Positions 13,550-25,549 of a stretch of DNA of 64,000 bases are shown here, piece by piece. Position 1 is the stretch's first letter; every line of letters starts with the position of its first letter. The stretch is from contig NC_058339.1 in the NCBI RefSeq assembly GCF_905475395.1, forward strand, positions 15,074,001 through 15,138,000, given 5' to 3'. Below the pieces are notes generated by a model, which worked only from the letters and a program-made list of their open reading frames with translations, searched no databases and had not been told where the DNA came from. The stretch is from Chrysoperla carnea (taxonomy: Eukaryota; Arthropoda; Insecta; Neuroptera; Chrysopidae). A program made the position numbers and the translations under genes.

Positions 13550-15020
13550 AAATTTAGGGTGCTCCATTTCAATTTCTCTATTGTCCGATTTCTCGAACAC
13601 TAAACAAGATAGATAGAAAAATGTTTTCGTGATTATACAGGTTTAAATAAAAGTAACCTTGTCTTATATCTGTAAGTTATTCAAAATTGGATCAAGGTAA
13701 ACCATTTATTTATGTTTTAATTTATTTAAAATATAAATAAATTTATTTATTTAATTGACAACATTGTTTTTTCTACTGATGTTACGGAATAAAATACAAG
13801 ATAATAAATAAGATAATAATAATATAATAATATTTATTTTGTAAATAAACTTGTGCAAAGAAATTCGTTGTTTATCAAAAACATCACACAACATTACAAA
13901 ACAGATTCATAAATTTACAATCAAATAAAATAAATTATAATTCAGATGAGATTATTTCATAAAAAACTGACAAATAATAGTTGAATAACAATTTGATAAA
14001 ATTGACTGAAAACCAATTGTGAAGCAAAGACAGTAATTGTTTCAATAATTTGTTCAGAATAAGGGATTTGGTCTTAATAAACTAGAAAAATCTTTTTAAT
14101 GTACAAATATCTATCGCTAAAAAAAGTTTAACACTAGTCTCCAATCTTGTGGAAAAATTATTATTGAAAAAAGCATTAAAAATGACAGTGAATGCAAGAC
14201 AAATAAATAATAAATATTGTTTTCTGGGTTCTATACATGAGATGTGTGATGATTGATGTACATTCAATAAGGTCTTTATCTGTTTTGTTAGCTTCAAACT
14301 TTTTCATTTGATACAAAATCTTTCCAGCTAATTTTTTGAGTTCCAAAATCACATTCCATGGGTTATATCAGGTTTACTCCGTCATTCGCCTGAAAAAGTC
14401 TCAGTTGTCTCAATGTAAAGTTGACAGTTCAATGGCAAAAGAAATCAAAAATGGCAGATTTCTTTGAGGGATAACTTACACGACTAACAATATAAAATTC
14501 TTAGATTTATCAGAAAACGTTCGATTTATCAGAAATCTAGTAGAATGTTTTTGTTATTGTTTATGGAGGGATGTTACAATTTTTATCCTTGATTTTCTTT
14601 CTTCGAATATTATATCTATACCTTTCACCTCAACAGCCTCAGGTAAATAAAATGTTCAATATAACACCAAAATATCATATATTAAAAATTTCAATTCTAA
14701 AAGTTTTTGTAATATTTTAGTCTCATGTTTTGAGGGGCATTGCCTTTTGTTTTTGAAGATTGTTTAATTTAAAAGCTTGAAGAAAAACCTATTTTTTTGT
14801 TTTGTTTTGAGCTATTTATTATCATAACTTTTTTTTTTTTATAATAACCTGAAATAATCTACTAAAAATGCGTTTTCACTACCGAGCTCCCAGTTTATAT
14901 TTGAAAATTACTCAAAAGAGTAGGTGTAATACTATTGAAAAGGATAAAACTACATCAAAACTATCTTAATATTTACTTGTACATATAATAATTGCTGATA
15001 TATTCTAAAATTAAGTTAAT
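13550..15020. other. AT-rich non-coding stretch
   Basis: No gene, RNA or clear repeat end was identified. The 71-codon frame at 14082-14297 has no recognisable feature. Confidence 0.45.
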
Positions 15021-15023
15021 CAC

Positions 15024-15030
15024 TATATAA
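15024..15030 (+). promoter_or_regulatory. Possible TATA element upstream of the small peptide ORF
   Basis: TATATAA lies about 115 bp upstream of the ATG at 15144. In such AT-rich DNA this match is weak evidence on its own. Confidence 0.15.
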
Positions 15031-15143
15031 ATTCAATGATGTTGTATTTAAGTTTTACAACATAATAAATAATATTACGTAACATTGAATTACATTTTGT
15101 TTTAAACAAACAGTGGAGGATGTGTATCTTAAGAGACAAATCA

Positions 15144-15266
15144 ATGACTTTCTTGATGTATAAAAAGAAACTATTCGTTGTGTGCGTAGTCATGGTAGGG
15201 ACAATAAAATCGATGCCAGCGCTTCCAGTGAAAAAATTTGGCGTTAAAGGGGGCTTTTATGACTAA
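15144..15266 (+). CDS. Candidate small secreted peptide (40 aa)
   Basis: An ATG-started frame of 40 codons ends at TAA. Residues 1-9 are charged (several Lys) and are followed by a hydrophobic core 'LFVVCVVMVGTI' and then 'SMPA', which looks like a signal peptide with an Ala cleavage site near residue 25. The remaining 15 or so residues ('LPVKKFGVKGGFYD') would be a short basic, Gly-containing mature peptide. Local base composition is less AT-biased than the surroundings, and a TATA-like element lies upstream. No homologue is recognised and the frame is short, so it could be the first exon of a longer gene, a neuropeptide or defence-type peptide, or chance. Seen: frame and hydrophobic pattern. 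Inferred: secretion. Confidence 0.3.
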   Translation: MTFLMYKKKLFVVCVVMVGTIKSMPALPVKKFGVKGGFYD

Positions 15267-15822
15267 TTTGCAGTTCTTTACATGTTAATGTTATAGAAAT
15301 GTCAAATTAAAATTATTGAAAAACACTAATGAATTAAACTTAATGCATTAAAAATTGTGAAAATAAGAAATCAAATTGCACAAATATTATTTTTCAAATG
15401 TAAATTATCATAATTATTTATTTAAATTTGTGAGACAATAATATTTAATTTTCAATGTAAGTCTTAAATGCAATCCATACAATTATATATGCATCCATAC
15501 AATTCTATAATTAAAGTAGTGTATCGCTATCATGGAAACGAAACTCACGCACGGAGCGAATAACCCAATCTATATATAAATGTATATATCAATAAACTGC
15601 TATTTTTTAGAGCAGAACATAAGAAAATTTAAGAAATAATATTAAATGCAATAAATGGTGGAAACGCAAATAAATCATGAATTACATTACATCTTCCTAT
15701 ATGCTATGTTTTTATTTGCACTCCCACCATTCTGATTTAGAATTACGTACAGTGAGCTGTTTGAATAGTATCAAGGTATTATTTATTATAATTCAGGTAT
15801 TGTGAATAGGTATTTATTAGAG
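15267..15822. other. AT-rich non-coding stretch
   Basis: Nothing is recognised apart from runs of A and T. If 15823-15898 is a terminal exon, the left part of this stretch would hold its 3' untranslated region on the minus strand. Confidence 0.4.
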
Positions 15823-15898
15823 CTACATACAAGCACAGCGAGCTCCACTGCCGAAGGCGTCAGTCAGACCGATGATCAATCCAATAATGGCCTTGTAG
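15823..15898 (-). CDS. Candidate terminal coding exon of an unidentified host gene
   Basis: On the minus strand an acceptor-like 'atcacctag' is followed by one phase base and then 24 open codons reading 'YKAIIGLIIGLTDAF', a short Gly/Ser/Ala stretch and 'RCACM', ending at TAG. The segment is clearly richer in G and C than its flanks and uses varied codons, as coding exons in AT-rich insect genomes do. The hydrophobic 'AIIGLIIGL' could be membrane-associated. The incoming phase (one base needed) is compatible with the donor of the exon at 55581-55698, which leaves two bases, but 40 kb separates them and a phase match has a one-in-three chance. No family is recognised. Confidence 0.35.
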
Positions 15899-15901
15899 CT
15901 A

Positions 15902-16330
15902 GGTGATTTTAAAATCTCCAATTTCGATAAAATTCACTATATAAGGTAATTTTGACCCAAAAAGTACAAAAAACGGGTGCATTTGATGACTGGCTGAATA
16001 TTTTTTGAGATACGGACTAAAATCGATCCAAATATTGCGATATCTCAGAAACTATGCATCCAATCAATAAATTAACCTGATTTTTATACTTTTTGGATCA
16101 AAATTACCCCATCCACCGAGTCTCATCAAATTCCATATCAGAAATTTTTTTTTCGTTTTCTCGATTTTTTTCCCTTAAAAAAATTGCAAATAATTATCTT
16201 AAATTTCGATAAAACTCAGTATATAAGGTAATTTTGACCCAAAAAGTACAAAAATCGGGTTCATTTGATGAATAGCCGAATATTTTGGATACAGACTAAA
16301 ATCGATCCAAGCATTGCGTATTTATTGCGT
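15902..16330. repeat. Two direct copies of a roughly 120-bp segment, about 285 bp apart
   Basis: 'aatttcgataaaa.tca.tatataagg', 'taattttgacccaaaaagta' and 'gactaaaatcgatccaa' occur at about 15916-16028 and again at 16200-16310. Related wording ('gatggggtaattttgat') also occurs near 5150. Class unknown. Confidence 0.6.
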
Positions 16331-16349
16331 TTCACGGGATTTAAGCTAT

Positions 16350-16370
16350 AGCTTTCTGTCAGAAAGCTAG

Positions 16371-16415
<45 letters not shown>
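16350..16415. repeat. Short hairpin followed by an (AT)n microsatellite
   Basis: 'agctttctg' and 'cagaaagct' form a perfect small hairpin at 16350-16369. It is followed by about 20 AT dinucleotides (16373-16412). Confidence 0.8.
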
Positions 16416-16419
<4 letters not shown>

Positions 16420-16934
16420 TACATATATAAATATATTTATTATATATATACAATGCCTTTAAGGTTCAATAAGATACGAATCACGTTTCGAACCTATTTC
16501 AAACAAAGTAATATTGCGTATTGTGTTGAAATTACTATTATTCAATTTCCTATGTTTTCTTTATCTACCTAACTAAAACCATAGCAGAATATTCGAATGG
16601 TGTGGGTGGATCATACCACTTTTTATCTACCTATATATGGTTGGTATCTATTCTACTACTTATAAGTATTTGTATGACTGGTTAGGTATTATTAACATTC
16701 CAATGGAAAGTTATTGATTTCACCTGGAAATAGCAAAACCTTAAATATGACTTTTAAATTATATTTGGAAATATTTGCGATATTTGAAATTTTTAACTTT
16801 CGGGAAACTTTGAGAAAATGAATCAATTCAAAGTAAACTAAACTAAAAGCAGAAGCAAAGGCGAGTTTATTGAAAAAAATAAAATTTCGAAATTTATCTG
16901 TTTTACTATGGGTTTCTGTAACGACAAATGATCC

Positions 16935-17585
16935 CCTTAAGGATGTATGAGCATGGTAGTGGGGGCACAAATTAAAGAATAGATATTTTCAATTTTGATG
17001 ATAAATTTATATTATAACTTGACGATATAAGACGAAAAGTAAGAATAAAATTTTTCGATATCTGGCTTAATTTTTAAAATATCGAAAATTGAAAATTTTG
17101 TTTAATTATTTAGCTTTCGATATTTCGAAAACCAAGACACATATCGAAAAATTTTATTCTTATTTTTCGTCTACATTCATGAAGTTATAACAAAATTCAT
17201 CATCAAAGTTGAAAATAAGATAAAAATAATTTCAATCCTTAATCTACCCTGCTCTTACATCCCTTATATGGGCGGAGACACTTAGTTTTTTTCTTTTCTA
17301 ATTCATTGCTAATATGTTTACTTTCTATTAAAAAGTTTTTTTTTAATTTGTTTTCATTCATTCCAAATGAAAATTATCAAAAACTTCCAAAATATGTCGT
17401 TTTTTGAGATTCCTCCATAAGAGCCAATGTATTTTATAACGATTTTTAATGACTTTTTTCTTAAAAATTTGCACGGTCACCTAAGCTGAAATTTTAACCA
17501 CATATTCTTTGATTAAAATACTACCTACGAACAAATTTTGAGCCTTTACATCAAACATTGTTGTCATGCTCACACATCCTTAAGG
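16935..17585. mobile_element. 651-bp MITE with 21-bp terminal inverted repeats
   Basis: The left end 'ccttaaggatgtatgagcat' and the right end (reverse complement of 'atgctcacacatccttaagg') match with one mismatch. The left half is itself a foldback: about 85 bp around 16990-17070 ('gacgaaaagtaagaataaaa') are inverted at about 17140-17225. Truncated copies of its left part (58555-58858, reversed) and right part (2232-2478) occur elsewhere in the window. No transposase frame is present, so it must be moved in trans. The superfamily is not assigned because no clear target duplication could be read. Confidence 0.7.
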
Positions 17586-17828
17586 TAGCATACATCACTG
17601 TTTGTATCAAATATCTTTTAAAGAGTAAAATAGGAGAAATAGTAGAAGAATATTTGTAGTTGTTAATTAAAGGTAACTGATATTATGCAGTCTATATAAT
17701 GTTTCATAACGTCAAAAATTATGACGTTATTTTAAATGAAATGCTTTCAAGAAGACGAACATTGAGATATTAATAATATAAAATATATTTATTTATGTTC
17801 GGGCTCTTTTCTTTGAACATAAATCAAA

Positions 17829-18152
17829 ATGGAATACATAAATAGCAATATATTTAACGCCATTTTGTCCATACTTAATAATTATAATTTACAAAGATAT
17901 ATCTTTGTAAATAACACTCAACCCAACTATGTTATTTATAAAGATATTCATCTATTAAATGCAGTTTCATGGGAAAAAAATTATTCAGGAAATAGTTTGA
18001 ATGGCAAAACCTTCTTTCGTCTCTTTTATTTGTACATTTATTCAAAGACGTCATTTGATTCGTCAATTTTTACGAAGAATACAAAAGGATTGGTATATTT
18101 TTTGAAAATTTCAATTGAAAGAAATTTACAATTTAATTTTTTTAGAACTTGA
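17829..18152 (+). CDS. Hypothetical 107-aa frame, weak
   Basis: An ATG-started frame in very AT-rich DNA, rich in Asn, Ile, Phe and Tyr, with no motif, signal peptide or membrane segment that I recognise. It is immediately preceded by a hairpin (tttatgttc / gaacataaa, 17790-17824). Length alone makes it worth listing, but AT-rich sequence yields frames of this size by chance. No function is proposed. Confidence 0.12.
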   Translation: MEYINSNIFNAILSILNNYNLQRYIFVNNTQPNYVIYKDIHLLNAVSWEKNYSGNSLNGKTFFRLFYLYIYSKTSFDSSIFTKNTKGLVYFLKISIERNLQFNFFRT

Positions 18153-19657
18153 AACAGGCAGACAGAATACTTCGCAATTATTAGAACTAGTTAGGATTAA
18201 TGACAATAGAAGTAATAAATTTATTTGAAAGTCAGCTGCTCGACAATAAACGCTAAACTGTTGAAATTTTTTTCGGCTTTGCGTTTCCACCGATACCCGG
18301 CTTACTTGATATAGCTCAAACAGCGAGCTACGTGGTAAAGGGATTTATTTAAATTTCTCAATACTACATATATTTGTCAATATTAACACAAGAGATAGCG
18401 AAACAAAACTTATGCCACTTTAATATACTAAAAGTATAATATCGTTTTTTTTTTATAAATAAATTGAAGTCATCAGTAAATATTTAGTTACTAGAATACT
18501 TCTCGTTAGAGTATGTCACGTAACGATTGTCTACTGAATGCATACGCACACATCATTATTTAAAACACACAAAGAGTGGTACATATATACTTAATAAATA
18601 GGATAATAAGATGAATATGAGAGACAATGTTCTTTAAAGGAATACCGTATGTTCAATAAGGTATTCGACTTTATTTAAAAAGTACTTCAAAATGTATATT
18701 TTGCTAATAAAAAGCCACAAAAAATTTATTTCGGAAAAATACGCACACTTTCTTGCCAAAAACTTAAATTAAATTTTAAACTGTCAATAACGCGGGCATA
18801 CAATTTGGTGACGTAATATCGGTTACATTATACGAAATAACATAAATAAGTTTGACAGATATAGTCATAGACAACTAATTATAATAAATATAAATATTAT
18901 CTATGGATATATTATACCCAGCTGTCTACACTGAACCAACTGATGGTCTATGGTTCACACCGATATGAAATCACAGCAGGACTTAGGTCACGTGATATAC
19001 AGTTAAAAAATTACGATTTTTAATTTTAATATTATAAAATAAAAATGTGCTTTTATGATTCGAAATCAGAATATTTAAGTATATTTTTACATAAATTTTA
19101 ACTTTTTTCAAATTTCATCTTTTATGAAGCATATACACTTTTATACACCCGTCAGCACTCCCAATCGTTCGATAATCATTAATTCCGTGATAAGAGTTTT
19201 GCTCACGCATTCTGCACATGCGAGAATTATTTTGCGAATTAAATATTCTTTCATTTATTGAGTACGAATTTGAATAAGTTAATAATTTTAGAACAAAAAT
19301 CAAAATAATAATTATCTTATTCATTAACTATACTGCAGACATTCATTGAATTAATTCGTTGCATATTAAAATTATTGAAAATAAATATACTTATAAGTTA
19401 TGTATCAATAAGAATACTTATATCACTAAAAATTCTGATCCTTATAAATTTGAAATTTTGTGAGGATGCATGAATGTATCAAACTTTTTATAGCCGCTTA
19501 CATTAAACATATAGGACAGGGCACATTTGAGAGAATAATAATTTGGCTATTATTTTTATTAAATTCTGAACTATTTTCTTAGAATTCCGATAATATACTC
19601 CTCTATACATTATTCAAATTAAGATGAGCATTTCTGTGGGCTGTATTATGCATTTTG
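18153..19657. other. Non-coding stretch containing one copy of a repeat shared with 59390-59620
   Basis: About 19140-19390 shares 'cccgtcag', 'gttcg.taatc', 'ttctgcacatgcg' and '.tcaaaataat' with 59400-59560 in the same order. Otherwise no gene is seen; the 69-codon minus-strand frame at 19115-19324 lies inside this repeat. Confidence 0.5.
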
Positions 19658-19803
19658 TTAAAATATATCCCCTTAAGGACCCACAATAAAAATATTTAGC
19701 TAGATTATAAAATTATTAATTAGCTATACTTAAGTAGCTAATTAATAATTTTATAATCTAGCTAAATATTTTTATTGTGGGTCCTTAAGGGGATATATTT
19801 TAA
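19658..19803. repeat. Perfect palindrome, 69-bp arms, 8-nt loop
   Basis: Positions 19658-19726 are the exact reverse complement of 19735-19803, with the loop 'tacttaag' between. I compared the arms base by base and found no mismatch. The arms contain 'ccccttaaggacccacaata' and 'tagctagattataaaattat'. It could be a foldback MITE or a recent local inverted duplication. Confidence 0.95.
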
Positions 19804-19904
19804 AATCCTCTATACATAATTTAACGGGTTATTTTAACCATTCTAACCATTCTAACCAATCCAAACCAATTGCTATCCTTATATATTTTATATGTTTCCA
19901 TATA

Positions 19905-20100
19905 AATGTTTGTCTGTTTGTTTGTTACGCTTTCACGCAAAACTACCGAATGAATTTGAATGAAACTGTAGAACAATACATTGCTACATCTCCCGAATCA
20001 GGCCTCAGATCGAAATTTGGTAAAGAACTTTTCCATTTGTCTTCATAAGCTTAATTCACTGGTAGAATTTTCTGCTATCAACAACAGAACACCCCATATA
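19905..20100 (+). repeat. Helitron-like 5' end plus a segment inverted at 52238-52345
   Basis: 'tgtttgtctgtttgtttgtt', 'acgctttcacgcaaaact' and 'tgaatgaaactgta' resemble Helitron 5' ends in this window. Downstream, 'ctcagatcgaaatttggtaa' to 'ttctgctatcaacaacagaa' is the reverse complement of 52240-52340. Confidence 0.55.
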
Positions 20101-20904
20101 TATAAAAATAACCATATAAATATCTCGTATACATATATACTTTGGTAAGATTTATAATATAATAGAAGGAAATAAAATGTCTCTTTGACATTTGATTTAA
20201 GAAAGGTTGACATTTCATATTACAGTAATCTTATCATATTATTTATAATTCACATACACGAAACGAAAATAAAAATAACTAAAATGGGTTTAGAAGAAGT
20301 ATTATATACTATATATATATACGTTCATATACAAAACATACAAAATATTGGTTGCATAAACAAAAACCATATTATAATGGATATGCAAGATGTCCCATTT
20401 CTAACGCTTCATGGAAGAAGAGTGTTATATCTAGAGCAAGCTATTTTTTAAGTTCAAAACTTACTTCGTATTGTTTTTGAATCTGATGGTATGATTAATT
20501 GGGTAGTTTTAATTTTCATATTTTATATTTCGACAAATGTTACTTAGTCAATTTGAAATTATGGCAATAGACAAATTTGAAGAAAATAAATTTAGCCCAA
20601 ATTATTTCCGTTGCATACTTCTCTAATGTTTAAGGAAATATTTACGTTGTTAACAAATGAGTCAGATAGCTGTCAGTTGTTTGCGCTACTGACTAGGGAT
20701 GCAAAGTACCCTAGTTCGTATCAAAATCGGGGTTTCTGGTAAATTAAAAAAAAATTCATAAACATCAACTATACACATTTTTTTTTCATAATTTGAAAAA
20801 AACTAACTCAATTGTAGTGCAATTTTAGCACTAATCTAAGTCAGTTAGAGACCAATTGAACAAAATTCAAATTTAAATTACATTTTTTTTTTGTCCAACG
20901 GTAG

Positions 20905-21207
20905 TTGTGGCAGGCTTGGTAGAGTGTCGGACTTCTAATCCATTGGATTAGGGTTCAAAGCTCATGCAAGTCGGTCACTATCAATTGTTCAATCAATACA
21001 CAACATGATCTGGAAGTGGTTATCTGAGGAACGCATTACTATGGGCACTGATGGCACAGTTCCGATTCGTCTCGATGATAGTACAAGTACGCTAAGAATA
21101 ACCCGCATCAGATAATTCTGTGGCCAGATTGAACATCTGAATTGAAGAACGATTGACGAGCCGTTTAAACGACTGTCTGATGTTGATAACATCACCATCA
21201 CATACAG
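20905..21207 (+). mobile_element. SINE with a tRNA-Arg-like head
   Basis: The head has a box-A-like 'cttggtagagtgtcgg', an anticodon-arm-like 'ggacttctaatcc' (TCT, Arg) and a box-B-like 'gggttcaaagct', i.e. an internal RNA polymerase III promoter. About 240 bp of GC-richer body follow, ending near 'acatcaccatcacatacag'. The acceptor stem does not pair, so it is a tRNA-derived SINE rather than a tRNA gene. The 70-codon minus-strand frame here is a by-product. Confidence 0.55.
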
Positions 21208-21993
21208 TTTTTTTCAAATTTTTTGAAAAAAATTTATATTCAAAAATCAAAACTTTTTTTTTATTTATTAATTTTAATTAAGGTTGCTTTTAACGTCTTG
21301 GTCAGTAACGACCGCAGAGATAAAAATCAAAACTTTTTGTATTAAAAAAATGTTAATTTGAAAAATGTAAATTGTATATTATAACACTAAACTTTTTTAT
21401 AGCAACTTCAGTGGACAACCGAACGATAGTGGGTTTTAGTTCCATCGATCGTGGCAAGGTAAAAACCTATCAAATTCATAATTATGCAAACTAATTTTGA
21501 TTACAACTTACTGTATAAACCTAATATGAAGAGAGAGGATAATATTTACTAAATCTAGTTTAAAAATATATTAACCAAATCAGATTATATTAAAACAAAA
21601 TATTTTCATACCATAAAGATCTGGCATATTTAAACTTCAAACGCAAAGTAAAATTCTATGATTGGTATCTTGTTTCTTATCTCAAAGTAAAAAAAAATAA
21701 AATTTACCGAAATATTTTCCTCATAATATTTCAACTTTGATCAAAAATTACTGATTTGTTGCAAAATTAAACTTTATATATAAAAATTATTTGTATATGT
21801 TTTCGAAACATGATATAATACATCAAGCCATAAAAACATAATATGAACATAATAAAAAAAAAAACTAAACCCTCCCACTGTCTGATGGATATAAAATATA
21901 TATGTATTTTTATTATCATTTTTATTACGAATTTTCAGTTAGAATATCTATTTTCTTATTGTCTTCCCTCATACATCATTGTATGTATATACT

Positions 21994-22701
21994 ACTAGAG
22001 TGATACCCACCCGCTTCGCTGGGTTTAAAAGTAAAGATTGATAAAAATTGCTCTCGCTTATCCCTTTTCTTTAACACTCGAAATAATGGTAAGGATTGTT
22101 TTTCATAGGTAAAATATATGTCAGAGAAGATGGTCGTGAAAAATTTTCAATTGATTATTTTTTACAGAAATCTGTAATTTATGGTAATTTCAAATGACTA
22201 CTTATACAGAAATCTGTAATTTATGGTAATTTCAAATTAAATTAATTTTATTTATTTATTCAACCTCCGGTTCAGAGAATCGATATGAATTTTTTACAAA
22301 AGACAAAAGGATGATTAATTTATAAAAATATTTAAATTTTTTTGGATCATTTTCATTTTTTCTTGCATATATGCTTATTTTTAAAGGTTTTAATAAGCAT
22401 TACTTGTTTTAATAAGCATTATGCACAAGATAATTGATTAATTGCGATTTATCGTCCAATATCATTTCAGAAAAAATGGCCTGCTAGTTTTATAATAATT
22501 CATTTTTGTAAATATATTCAAATTTTTTCAACCCAACCCAAATTAAATATACCTTTATAAATTATATCTCATGTGTTATTTTGATATATCAGTTATATTG
22601 CTGTACAGTTTCATTAAAAACCATTCGCTAGTTTTAGCGTGAAAGCGTAACAAACAAACAAACAAACAAACATGATTACTTTCGCATTTATAATATATAG
22701 A
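21994..22701 (-). mobile_element. Helitron, about 700 bp
   Basis: On the minus strand it begins TC + 'tatatattataaatgcgaaa' + 'catgtttgtttg' and ends with the hairpin 'cccagcgaagcggg', 'tgggtatcactCTAG'. Both ends match the short Helitrons here. The interior holds a duplicated 'acagaaatctgtaatttatg' and a 240-bp segment inverted at 24660-24895. Confidence 0.75.
22260..22500. repeat. Left arm of a 240-bp inverted repeat pair
   Basis: This segment ('cctccggttcagagaat' to 'aatggcctgctagttttata') is nearly the reverse complement of 24660-24895. The arms lie 2.2 kb apart. One arm is inside the Helitron at 21994-22701, so the other is probably a relic of a related Helitron. Confidence 0.75.
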
Positions 22702-24444
22702 GTTTATATACCATGAGGAAAAACTTCATCTTTATTATCGAAATAATCAGAATATTCAATCTTTTCAAACATTTTATTTCTAAAGACAGTTTGACACAAA
22801 AAAGAATAAATTAAACATAAAAATGGGTCAACTTTTAATGTCAACAATATTTTTCACAAGGTCGTCAATATCATTTTACAAAAATGAATATTGTCAGCAA
22901 TATAAATTAATTGTTATGTTTTTTGAAAACTATCCAATTTTAGATTTTGATATTTGGGTTCAAGATAAAAATTCATGATAATTATACTATCTTAAAATAT
23001 GAATTGTTAAAATGAAATTATAAAACTACTTCGATTTCGATGGGAAAAACATATTTTATGGACCAAGTACTGATTGTTACCACTTCGCTTGAAAACTCTC
23101 TTATGCTTTACTTGTTTTTCTGACCTCTCTTTAATCTTTTAGATACGAAAGCTTTTCATTACTCGATTGGCACACATGAAACATTCCATGATAGTTAAGA
23201 AAGTAAGCGATAAGACAACATTTGTGCATTTTTCTAAACTTGGCTGAAAACCCGATTTTTTTGGCATATTTGGTTTGGGGCTGCCGGCAAGGATTAAGTT
23301 AAAAATTTGCAACATATTCGAGGTAAGGTAAAGTGAGGTATAATAAGTTTGACCGCCCTGTGTGTCTGTCTGTCTGTCTGCCCGTGGCATCATAGTTCTC
23401 AACGGATGAACCTATTTGATTTTTTTGTTTTGTTTGGAGGATAATTCAATGGAGAGTGCTCTTAGCTCGGTTTCAAATGCGAGTTCAGGGTTTATACCAG
23501 AAAGAAAAAAAAAGAGGCGATGTACTTCAAACAACGGTTCAGTTTTAAGAAAGCTATAAGGAAAAACTGTAGTTTCATGAAAAATATTTGTATATATGTT
23601 TCAAGTGCGAGCTTAGGATTTTTCATAAGAAACCTTTGTCGGGGGTTTTTTAAATTTTGTAAATTTAACGTAAAATTAAATTTCATTTTTTGAAGCACAT
23701 GATTTTCAGTATAATTATTAGGCTTGGTTTTTTTAATAAATACACCAAATATACACACAAAAAAAATTAAACAATAAATTTTAATACAAAAATTAATTCC
23801 AAATATTTACAAAAGGGTTGATAGTTGCTGTTGTTTTATGAATACCTAATATATAATCAAATGTATATTTTTACATAATGTACAGAATGTAAAAAGTGTA
23901 AAGATTATTAAACTATTCTGGGTTAAATATGATATTAAAATATGACATGAACACCTCATCTCCATAATTGTAGATAGAACGATTTTAATCCGACAGCACT
24001 CGCGTCATGCGCATTTTGTTCACGCTCGATTTAAAGCAAAATTAACTTTTCTATCTTCATATACTTTAATTTATTTTCAAATTATGAATTTTCAGATTTA
24101 TCTACTCTTTTTTAAATATACTTTTTTCAAGTCCTTCAGATACTGTGAGAATTTCGCTGATATCAAATGTCATAGTTTGTGGGCTATATTCGAGCTAAAA
24201 TTGGAGATTTTTTATTAACACCAGTAGAAATTCCAAATTTTAATATACTTTTATATAATTTATTAATTAAAAGAACGAATTTTAACAATTATTAGACGTC
24301 TGATAATTTCAAAGTCATTTAATTTAAGGAACATTGGCAACACTGATATATTGTGAAACATATAGAGATGATCTGGCATGTGTTGGTACACCCTGTAAAT
24401 TATACACAATGTTAATGTTTATTTACCGTATACATGTGCATGAA

Positions 24445-24455
24445 GGGGGGGGGGG
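24445..24455 (+). repeat. Run of 11 G
   Basis: 'tgaaggggggggggg' then 'tgtatc'. It is an isolated homopolymer of G in very AT-rich DNA. Confidence 0.9.
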
Positions 24456-24659
24456 TGTATCATGTAAACAAAAACTGGATTGTAAACAACCTAAAATAAA
24501 AAATAAAATGTAATAATTAAAAAAATAAAATAAAATAAATAAATATACGAGTATCAAATATAACGGGTGTAGTGTAGTCTTAAAAAAAATTTGAATATAT
24601 TTACAAGAATGAATTATTATGTTATTTATAAAACAATTTGATAATACAAATGTTCAAAA

Positions 24660-24895
24660 AGGGTATAAAACTAGCAGGCCATTTTTTCTGAAATGATATT
24701 GGACGATAAATCGCGATTAATCAATTATCTTGTGCATAATGTACAAGTAATGCTTATTAAAACCTTAAAAAATAAGCATATAGGCAGAAAAAATGAAAAT
24801 GATCCAAAAAAATTGAAATTTTTTTTATAAATTAATCATCCTTTTGTCTTTTGTAAAAAAATCATATCAATTCTCTGAACCGGAGGTAAAAGTGG
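24660..24895. repeat. Right arm of the inverted pair with 22260-22500
   Basis: Reverse-complement match to 22260-22500, including 'gatattggacgataaatcgc', 'attaatcatccttttgtctt' and 'ctctgaaccggaggt'. Confidence 0.75.
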
Positions 24896-25051
24896 AAGTA
24901 AAACTCCATTATTATTATTGTTACATTCGAATGATAGTCAAATTTTAAATGAAACGAGTGACTTATTGCAAATTTGACTTCTGCGATTAATTTACTAAAC
25001 ATAGGATATTAGAATATGGATGTCACATGAGTGTTACGGATAATGTTTTTT

Positions 25052-25549
25052 ATAAATGTGAAAGTAAGGATGTTTGTTTGTTTGTTACGCTTTCACCCAA
25101 AAATTCGCGAATTATTTTTAATGAAACTGTACAGCAACATAGCTCATACATCAGAACACTTGAGCTATAAATTAAAAAGATACAGATAATAATAAATTTA
25201 ATGTGACATTTACTATTTTCAATTTTGTACAGAAATCTTTAATTAATGGTTCAAAATGATGATCATAGATGGAGCAGGTTTATGATCATCATTTTAAAAC
25301 CATAAAATAAAGATTTCTGTAAAAATTTTAAATATTCAATGTCACTGTTCATGGCTACCTTTTCTGATATACTCAATGAATTATGACTATAATTTTAAAA
25401 AAAATTGAAAACTGTGCATACCTTCTAGCTGCGTAAAACAATCCCTTCAAATGTTATGGAACGTTGATAAGTGACATCAAAAGAGAAGGAGGCTATAAAG
25501 CGGTGGTTTTTACTTTTAAGTTCAGTGAAACGGGCGGGTATCAAGCTAG
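25052..25549 (+). mobile_element. Short non-autonomous Helitron
   Basis: 5' end 'tttataaatgtgaaagtaag', 'tgtttgtttgtttgttacgc'; 3' end 'cgggcgggtatcaagCTAG'. About 500 bp with no helicase sequence. Confidence 0.7.
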
